From Sepiola atlantica (taxonomy: Eukaryota; Mollusca; Cephalopoda; Sepiida; Sepiolidae), in NCBI GenBank assembly GCA_963556195.1, contig OY744523.1:80033997-80097996 (forward strand): 64,000 nt of DNA, written 5' to 3'. A model generated the notes under the pieces. The model was not told the origin of the DNA. It saw only the letters and a program-made list of their open reading frames with translations, and searched no databases. Below, one piece after another: positions 57,051 through 64,000 of the stretch. The position numbers and the translations under genes are program-made. Positions within the stretch are counted from its first letter, which is position 1, and every line of letters begins with the position of its first letter.

Positions 57051-58260
57051 AGGCAATGACGCCATGAAAAATGATCAAGGTATGCAGATTGACAGCCCTG
57101 GACTATACAGAGCATATTGCAAGCCCTGGAAGAATACGCTATCAGAATCAACAATGAAACATGCAAGAGATTTGCTTTCAATCAGAGGAAATAGGGAGTA
57201 AAACTTGCAACTTTTGTGTCAAATGTCATGATTCACTTCTGAGGGGCCAGATTGTGGAATGTATCTGAGGGACCAGAACATGAAGTCAAATCGGTTATAA
57301 ATACAAAACTAAATAAATTATTTGGTGCTTATGATTGACTAACTCTAACCCTAACCCTACACAGAAAAGGTGTAGATATTTGAAGGGCATATGAAATGAC
57401 CTTGGCTCACACTCAAAGCATGGGACTAACCGTAACCCAAGTAGTGAAGATACGTGAAGCCAGTCGAGCCAAGAAATGGCTATTTTGTGGCTATCTCCAT
57501 TCAACCTAACCTCAACAGATGTCCATCGTTTAGCCAACTGTGTGATGCGCACAATGATGAGAAGGACCATTTTGAATCAAAGTGTCCCAACAAAAATAAG
57601 AGATTGTAAATAACAGAACCCTAACCCTAACTCGAACCCGAACAAGCAGTAGAAGCACAATGCTTCTCAATCATGCAGGAATCACCTTAACACAACATCA
57701 GAGGAATGAACGCAGTGATTTCTAAAGAGAAACAGAAAAGGGAAGCTAAATGACTTGTACTTCTCAACAAACAGGGAATAATCTCCCAGATCAACACTGG
57801 TGCAAACATTAACATACTTCCTGCAAAATTTGCTATCATAAGATCAAGCCATCAATGAGATCATTAGGTGAATGGTGGAGAAAGATTAAAAACTCCAAAT
57901 CATGCAGAACACGCAGAACTCACTGTAATTTGTAATTTACAAGGATGAAGATGTTGCAGCAGTCAACATAAAGGAGAATTACAAGTAAGTGTTTGATGGT
58001 CAACTTGGCAAGATACCAGGAGTTAATGTCATACAGATACAATTCCAGTTGTAATACCCAGTACGAGAATAACTGTGGAGTAAGTCCAAAAGTTAAAAAA
58101 AGAGAAAAAGAACTTAGCAGATTGTTTTTCTACTGATTTAGTAATCAGTAGAAAAACAATTTCATGGATTAGTCAGCTTGTCCTCACAAGAAAGAAAAAT
58201 GGAACATTAAGAATATTGGCACGTTGCACTTTATAAAGCATCGAGTGACCTGACCACTTT
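57050..58260 (+). pseudogene. Heavily decayed gypsy gag-protease-RT start (forward strand)
   Basis: Forward-strand pieces in several frames follow the order of a gypsy polyprotein. A capsid block (EEYAIRINNETCKRFAFNQR, about 57130-57190) is followed by GQIVECM-like sequence, YEMTLAHTQSM (about 57390-57422), Cys/His debris (about 57540-57600), INTGANINILPAKF, a protease relic with NTGA for DTGA (about 57793-57832), GKIPGVNVIQIQ, and SLSSQERKMEH near the start of RT. Telomere-like CTAACCCTAACCCTA (57344-57358) and CCCTAACCCTAAC (57618-57630) strings are embedded. No LTR was identified. Confidence 0.6.
58121..58160. repeat. Perfect 18-bp inverted repeat, 4-nt loop
   Basis: The left arm ATTGTTTTTCTACTGATT (58121-58138) and its exact complement (58143-58160) are separated by TAGT. 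It lies in the decayed gypsy where the start of RT would be. Confidence 0.9.
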
Positions 58261-58558
58261 CTGTTGACAGACCGGTAGCATCGATATGCACAAAGTGAGA
58301 AGGAGATGCATGGCCTGGAGAAATTTCATCACTATACACATGGGAGTCCTGACAGTCACAATTAGCTAGAAGTCTGATTTTGTGTACACAGCAATACTAC
58401 TCTGGTACAAGCCAATAGCGGATACACTTTCATGAGCTCGACAAACATTGGTTGGCAAGAGGTGATCTACATGTAGCAATCAGGAATAATATTGTGGAGT
58501 TCATTATTTAATGGATGTTTCGGGAATTTGTCAGAAGCAAGGCGCTGAGATTGATCTC
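58261..58558. other. No gene recognised
   Basis: Probably further decayed retroelement sequence; no firm motif. Confidence 0.35.
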
Positions 58559-58692
58559 TGCTGTGAAGTTGTATATTTACCTAGTCAGTTGCTAGTGTAC
58601 TTTCACTGCTAGCTATACTTAAGGAGAGACTTATATAGTAATCTATTTCTACTTATACTAATTATGCATATCAGTCAGCCAATATCACCACA
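58559..58692 (-). repeat. 3' LTR of the 58-62 kb gypsy
   Basis: 134 bp; starts TGTGGTGATATTGG on the reverse strand. Confidence 0.85.
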
Positions 58693-58850
58693 TCTCCCTG
58701 AAACGTATAGGCTTTTATGTCTCTAGTGCACCTTGCACTTCTTCTAATGATCGTTTCATTTTCGATATTACTTTGCTCTTCTCTCTCTCCCTTATTTCTT
58801 TCTTTGGGAGATCTCAACCTATCTCGCACTAAACTGTAACCAAGGTCGCT

Positions 58851-59764
58851 CTATTTCATATTTTGATCCGAATCCGACTCCGAATCCTCATTTTGACCTG
58901 CTTGATCTTGCATTGTTTCATTTTCTGACGTTTCATTCTGTACAGGTTGTTCTAATAACTCAGTAACGGCAGGAGTTGTAGCGATTTGTTCATTTTGCTC
59001 TTCGTGTTCACCCTGGGACCTTATTCGGTCTGCATGGGCCAACACATTGTTTCCGTTTTCTCTATTTATTATAGCTGTATTGTGGTCTTTTTGCACGATA
59101 AATTCTGTCCTTTCTGGATTTGATTCTTTGTTCTTTTTGTACCAGATATTTTCATTTGTAAAATATGACATAGTTAACGGAGCTTTAACTTGTTTTCTCA
59201 TTAAAGCTGATGGGCTTTCTAATCTTCCCACATGTGGCATTGTTTGATAGCTTAAAAACAGCCTTGGTAGAAAAACTTCTATTTTTTCTTTTTGCTGAGA
59301 ACATGTTTTTAGTCCCGTTTTTATGGTCTGCACCATTCTTTCCACCAACCCATTCGATTGAGGGTGATATGGCGGTGTCTTATACCGTTTACATCCTATT
59401 TTTTCCAACCATAAATTAAGACCTTCTCTGGAGCATTGTCGTCAGATACCAGGGTTTTTGAGATACCCATTCTAGAGAATATGACCCTTAGTATCTATTT
59501 TATAGTAGAACTTTTCTTGTCCAGCACACGGACTACTTCAGAAAAAAGAGTCTACTAATATTAATAAGAGTCCCACTCCAGAAATGTACGCATGATCCAT
59601 ATGCACACGACTTCATGGCTCTATTTCTCTGGGCCATAAATGTAAAGTATTCTGTGTAAAATTTCTTAATTCTCTACATTTTTTGCATCTTTTAGTATAT
59701 TCTTCGATATCTCGTGAATATTCCAGCTACCATGTTTCTAGTTTTATTTTTTTTGTGTGGCCGC
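58851..59764 (-). pseudogene. Integrase of the old gypsy
   Basis: Reverse-strand pieces give a zinc-binding segment (RRIYKRCKKCRELRN-like, about 59700-59650), then MDHAY.SGVG..LILVDSFSE with the first catalytic Asp (about 59600-59530), LVSDNAPE-like with the second (about 59450), and the open frame 59408-58851 with YHPQSNGLVERMVQTIKTGL carrying the Glu, followed by a C-terminal domain and an acidic tail (DSESDSDQNMK). Shifts near 59420 and 59540 break it, but the D-D-E residues remain. Confidence 0.8.
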
Positions 59765-60600
59765 TACTCCACATCATGTACACTTTTTGCCACCAAATTT
59801 CTTTGTATTTCTGAGGGAATTACCAGATCTCCATTACCAATCACTCCATTTTTTATCGTTAATTTATGTCTTATTTCTTTGTAAGGGCTCTCTGCTGCTT
59901 TAGAACAATTTCCCCAAATATTTTTTCTTATTCTCGATGTTATCCTACTTAATAATGGTTCATGTCTAGTTTCTAAAGATAAAACATTAGTCTCTACCCA
60001 ATGTAAGAATGTATCTTCAAAATTCTTCTTCTGTTTTATCTTTTGACTCCTTGTAAAATTGCGACCTTGATAGTGCATCTACGTGTGGAATTGAATTTCC
60101 TTTGACATATCAAAGTCAAATGCCATTAACTTTATTGCCCACCTTAATATGCTCGATGTCATAACTTTGGATAATTCTTTTCTTGGATTGAATATAAATT
60201 CCAATGGTCTAAGAGAAATTTTTCCAATTAGAAATTGTCTAGTCCTGGTGGTGCACCATACAATGGTCAATGCTTCTTTCTCTATATTTGAATAATTAAA
60301 TCCAGTGTTCATTAGTCTTCTTGATAAATACATTATCGGATGTCCTTCTTGTGATAATATTCCAGATATCGAATGTTCACTTGCATCTGTGGTTAACGTA
60401 ATGTCCTTTTTGGGATCAAAAACTTTTACTACTGGTTTCTTTGCCATAACTAATTTTAATCTCTCAAAAGCTTTTTGTTGTTTTTCTGACCAAATAAATT
60501 CAACATTCTTTTTTCTTAAATTTGCAAACGGTTCAGTCAGGTCTGTATATTTTGGTAAATATCGCCTGTAGAAATTGACCAATCCCCGAAAAGCTTCAAG
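59764..60600 (-). pseudogene. RNase H and connection of the old gypsy
   Basis: Frame 60582-60079 reads MVNFYRRYLPKYTDLTEPF (RT thumb), WSEKQQKAFERLK, LTTDASEHSISGILSQEG with an active-site Asp, and EKEALTIVWCTTRTRQFLIG with the Glu. The later active-site Asp is lost in the degraded stretch (LRPLEFIFNPRKEL where TDH..PL is usual). Frame 60078-59764 gives the pre-integrase linker. Confidence 0.8.
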
Positions 60601-61195
60601 TAAAAAATATCTATATTTTTAATATTTTTTCTATTAAAGCTTGATCTGGTGATATACCTTCTTTTGAAATGGAATACCCTAAAAATGATATATTACTACT
60701 ATTGTTTACGCAGTTTTTTCATTTATAGTCATTCCCGCATTTCTTAATTTGTTTAAGATGATATTTGTTTTTTAATTTCAATTTTATTATTTGCTCCTAT
60801 GCAAATATCGTCTTGGTAAAAGACCATGTTTTTTATATCTTCTCCTAAAACCTGTTCGATTGCCTTTTGAAATATGGCGCTTGCTGTTTTTATTCCATGT
60901 GGTATTCTTTTCCATTTTAGCAACCCTATTGGTGTATTTATCATTGTTACTTCTTATCATCTATTGGAATTTGATGGTAAGCCGTTTTCAAATCTATTTT
61001 TGTAAAAGTGCTCATTCCTGCCAGCGCGTGTAATGCAACCCTCCACATAAGGCATAGGATACGAATCCGAGCAAACTTTGTGGTTTACGCCTATTTTATA
61101 ATCTCCACATATACGTATGTCTCCGTCTGACTTTCTTAAAACTACAATGGGTGATGCCTACTTGCTACCTAAATGTTCAATAAGGTTTTGTTCAA
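60601..61195 (-). pseudogene. Reverse transcriptase of the old gypsy
   Basis: Reverse-strand segments: SPIVVLRKSDGDIRICGDYK (about 61150-61090), TKIDLKTAYHQIPIDD with the motif A Asp (about 61005-60965), then frame 60944-60753 with RIPHGIKTASAIFQKAIEQV (motif B) and VFYQDDICIGA (motif C, YQDD intact). At least two indels, near 61040 and 60960, separate the parts. Confidence 0.8.
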
Positions 61196-61615
61196 TTAAT
61201 TTTCTAGTTTTGTTATTACTAATGGCAGCAAATGTACTGGTAATTTTCGTGCTTCATAATAAGAGGGAGTAACATTTTCTTTTAATTTTAAACTAGCTTT
61301 GTAGTCTTTTAATTTTCCGTTTTTTTCTTTCATTTTGATCTCATTAATTAGTTTGGTAAAATTTATTTTAAGCAAATCGTTTCCAAGGAGTCCGTGGTTC
61401 TTTTTACAATTTGTGACAATTATAGGTATTACCTCGAATTTGTCTTTTAACTCTAAGAAACCTTCAAAATATCCTAAAGTTTTTATGACCGATCCATCAA
61501 ATTGGCAGAGTTGTACACTGCTCTTTCGTAAAGTCGGCTTTCCAATGCATTCCCATGAATTTTTTAGTATCCATTTGCATATCCAAATCGACATTGTTAA
61601 TTTTGACTTTTAATA
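61196..61615 (-). pseudogene. Protease region of the old gypsy
   Basis: Frame 61594-61196 matches the part after the protease active site (GKPTLRKSSVQL, NCKKNHGLLGNDLLKINF) and the linker to RT (LPVHLLPLVITKLEN). The expected D-T-G loop is only partly present: MDT is visible near 61573, with a small deletion and shift after it. Confidence 0.65.
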
Positions 61616-62455
61616 TAATATCTTTTGTTCAATTTTTTCAACATTCTTATTTTTGTTTTTTAATATAAAGACTTCGCTCTTGGTTTCATTTTCTTCAACT
61701 CTTTCGACGTTTTTCTTTTTGAACTTGCATACTGCTTGAAAATGGTTCATTCTTAAGCAACTTGTACAAGTTTTCCAAATGCTGGGCATTTTTCCCTTTT
61801 TTATTTCGTGTTCACATCCACAATACCAACATTCTTTCTTTTTTAACATGTCCGTATCAGCGACTATTTGTTCGCCGGGTTGACTTTTATGATCATTGTA
61901 TTTCTGTATTAATTCTTGTTGCTGTATAAAGTCAATGCAAGTATTTAAGGACATGTTTCCTATTTGTAGCTGTTCCATTATTTTATTCCTGTGTGACGCA
62001 TTGCACATCCCTTCAATTAATCTTAATTGAATTAAATCTTCTTCAATAGTCTGTTCTTTTTGTCCGAGTTTTTCAAGCTCACAATATTTACTTGCATTTC
62101 GTAGACGGTATAGAAATTTGATGATTGGTTTGTCAATTTCTTGTTTCATTGACATAAACTTTAATCTTTCTGCCACGACTAACCTTTTCTTAGGTCTCAT
62201 ATTTCTTTTTATGATCTAACTTATTCTTCCGAAAGTCAGATCTTCTAGGTTCATAGGATATACCATGGTTGCGACTTTCATGATGGCCTCACATCCAGCT
62301 GTAGCCCAAAATAAATCTGTTCTTTCATTTTCTCCTCCCATTTCTTTGTTGTCTTTTAACTTTTTAGTCTTTGCACACGCAGCGAAGCATCTTATCCACG
62401 TGTCCAAAAAATTGGGGTCCTCGAGAGACAATTGGGATCCTATCGGCGACGCCAT
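61610..62455 (-). pseudogene. Gag of the old gypsy
   Basis: Two frames: 62455-62216 (SLEDPNFLDTWIRCFAACAK, TDLFWATAGCEAIMKVATM) and 62200-61610 (RPKKRLVVAERLKFMSMKQE, LIEGMCNASHRNKIMEQL), with paired Cys/His motifs CWYCGCEHEIKKGKMPSIWK.C and CTSCLRMNHFQAVC (about 61820-61730), the second a good zinc knuckle. The start ATG at 62455 abuts the LTR end, so gag begins inside the primer-binding region (TGGCGTCGCCGATAGG). A shift near 62205 breaks it. Confidence 0.8.
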
Positions 62456-62589
62456 TGTTGTGAAGTTGTAAATTTACCTATTCAATCGCTAGTGTACTTT
62501 CACTGCAAGCTATACTCAAGGAGAAACTTATATAGTAGTCTATTTCTACTTATGCGACTTATGCCTATCAATTAGTCAGTATCACCACA
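62456..62589 (-). repeat. 5' LTR of the 58-62 kb gypsy
   Basis: 134 bp; starts TGTGGTGATACTGAC on the reverse strand and ends CAACA directly before gag. Confidence 0.85.
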
Positions 62590-63399
62590 ATAAGAATAAT
62601 AAAGAATCCCTTTGTAACAGAAGTAGTAACTTTGTAGCAGACAATTTTGACGCGGGTGTTGGTGAGAAAAGGCCGCATTCTGGATGAAGAAGTTCTTTGC
62701 CCTGTAGATATCATGGATTGGTTGTGGAAAGAAGGATCCAGACCAAAATGGAATGAAATGTGGGGTAGGGGTGGGTGCATGTTCAACTGTCCTTATTTAT
62801 TGTGATATCATGGCTAACGACTGTAACCTTGTGATCCAGATATTTTGTAATTGTTGTGTGTCTTGGTTAATTAACGTATGCAAATCTGCTGTTTTAGGAA
62901 ATATTAATTAGGATTAGATTTTTATCATGTGTTATAATAATTAAACATATTAGTAGGTAAGATATGTTGTACAATTCGAGAGGGGGTGAAACAAGATCTT
63001 GTGAGTTATATCACGGTGAGAGGTAAGTGACAACAGTCGGTCTCTCTTCCAGTCAAACACCAAATACGTGGGTCTCCTAGGTAACACTGCCCCCCCCCCC
63101 ATGCCCTAGGAGGAGGGGAGAGTATGAATAGCATGACAGTTTTAAGCAACAGTTCACAAAATGATTTACCCTGGCCTGGATTAAATTAAAGAAACCATAA
63201 TTATTTCGTTTGTTGTTAAGATCTCAGCAGACAACATCCTGATGAGCACATATTCCTGTCCAGACATGCACACTTTCACCCTCATAAATTGTCTGATACT
63301 CGTTCTTATTATGAGTGGAGTGCCAGACTATGTATATTAAAATGATGAAGCTGGGGCATACTACTAAAAATCACCCCTTAATATGTAACAAAAGTGATG
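62590..63399. other. No gene recognised
   Basis: AT-rich sequence with a C-run at about 63090-63100. Nothing recognised. Confidence 0.4.
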
Positions 63400-63595
63400 T
63401 CCTGAGCCAGGATCGAGCGGTGAAAGTGGCCCCCGACTTGCTTCGTCCCCACCATAAAAGGATCCGTCTTTGCTTGGCTTGTAGTTTGAAAAGTGGGGAA
63501 ATGTCAAGCAAAGAGGTTGCTAGCAAGGATCGAACTCACGACCTATAAGAAACGGCGCAACTGGTTGTTGCACTGAAGTGGGCAAGTCCATCTTG
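63400..63595 (-). mobile_element. tRNA-derived SINE-like element (reverse strand)
   Basis: The reverse strand reads CAACAACCAGTTGCGCC (A box-like, about 63576-63554), then GGTCGTGAGTTCGATCCTTG (B box, about 63543-63524), which is tRNA-like spacing, followed by a body towards 63400. It does not fold as a complete tRNA. The ends are not defined. Confidence 0.55.
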
Positions 63596-64000
63596 ATAAG
63601 AAGAGTATGAACCGGAATTGTCTGTGTTCTCATTGGTCAAAAGGAATTGACTGAGATCATTTAATCTCTGACATCTGTTGACTTGGGGAGACAAAGAAAA
63701 AAGGAGAAAAGAGAGAAGTGAGAGACAACGTCGAGTTATTTGTGAGCCGCATTATTTTTTTATTGAAGCATCAGAGAGATCGTTGGTTTCATCCAGTGGA
63801 ACGGAGCTTTGAAGTCCGAATGATAGACTTTCAAATCCCCTCTTTCAAGGCATCATGTATCTAGATATTTGTTCAGTACTTGGCTCCAAAACCTGCTGGC
63901 TCTGAGACATTTTCACCCCACCAGACTTCTCAGCATGGAGAACCTTTCTGATTCACCATCCGTTGAACTGCCAACCACACAATATAAGTATTTGATGAGT
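63596..64000. other. No gene recognised
   Basis: Unique sequence to the window edge. Confidence 0.4.

Larger units (their letters stand above)
58559..62589 (-). mobile_element. Old Ty3/gypsy LTR retrotransposon, complete order, reverse strand
   Basis: Two 134-bp LTRs (58559-58692, 62456-62589) with TGTGGTGATA...CAACA ends on the reverse strand differ at about 17 positions (about 13%), so the insertion is old. In order on the reverse strand come gag, protease, reverse transcriptase, RNase H and integrase, all broken by shifts and stops. A purine-rich AGGGAGA precedes the 3' LTR. No flanking duplication is visible. Confidence 0.9.

Overview
The window is eukaryotic and dominated by repeats. 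Long (TA)n runs, LINE, Penelope-like, Ty3/gypsy and SINE copies, a spliced terminal exon and TTAGGG-type tandem repeats point to a metazoan. The mix of RTE and CR1/jockey-like LINEs, K02A2.6/Mag-like gypsy elements and (TA)n tracts suggests a lophotrochozoan, perhaps a cephalopod mollusc; that is inference, since no species marker gene is present. No prokaryotic gene organisation was seen.

Only one convincing host-gene segment is present: a large 3' terminal exon (19089-22680, + strand, with a splice acceptor and poly(A) signals) that encodes about 1,196 residues of a Lys/Ser-rich protein, probably nuclear, with a recent 49-residue acidic repeat expansion.

Layout. 1-10.5 kb: AT-rich debris, a decayed LINE, a LINE 3' end, foldbacks, microsatellites and a large (TA)n-bordered inverted repeat. 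10.5-14.4 kb: a nearly full-length RTE-type LINE broken by a few frameshifts. 14.57-14.94 kb: a SINE-like element headed by the 5' part of U2 snRNA, with a 9-bp target-site duplication. 15.9-18.4 kb: a 36-bp minisatellite ending exactly on a truncated LINE. 19-23 kb: the host exon and its 3' UTR. 24.2-28.8 kb: a reverse-strand gypsy element with short LTRs, split by a 1.23-kb solo-LTR-like insertion. 31.5-34.1 kb: remains of a Penelope-like element holding 29 copies of a 67-bp satellite. 34.4-39.84 kb: a telomere-like 30-bp minisatellite with an 834-bp higher-order repeat. 41.0-46.2 kb: a young gypsy element (LTRs differ at 1 of 214 positions, 5-bp duplication) whose ORFs are nevertheless broken. 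46.9-50.7 kb: a CR1/jockey-like LINE with only two nonsense codons. 53.1-56.3 kb: an integrase-deleted gypsy element. 57.0-58.3 kb: a decayed forward gypsy. 58.56-62.59 kb: an old gypsy element (LTRs about 13% different). A tRNA-like SINE head lies at about 51.3 kb and another near 63.5 kb.

The mobile elements form layers of different age. Three tandem arrays (36, 67 and 30 bp units) have expanded between or inside them, and two of the three contain telomere-like GGTTAGGG motifs. The most notable items are the U2-headed SINE, the telomere-like higher-order array, the satellite inside the Penelope-like element, and the repeat expansion inside the host exon.
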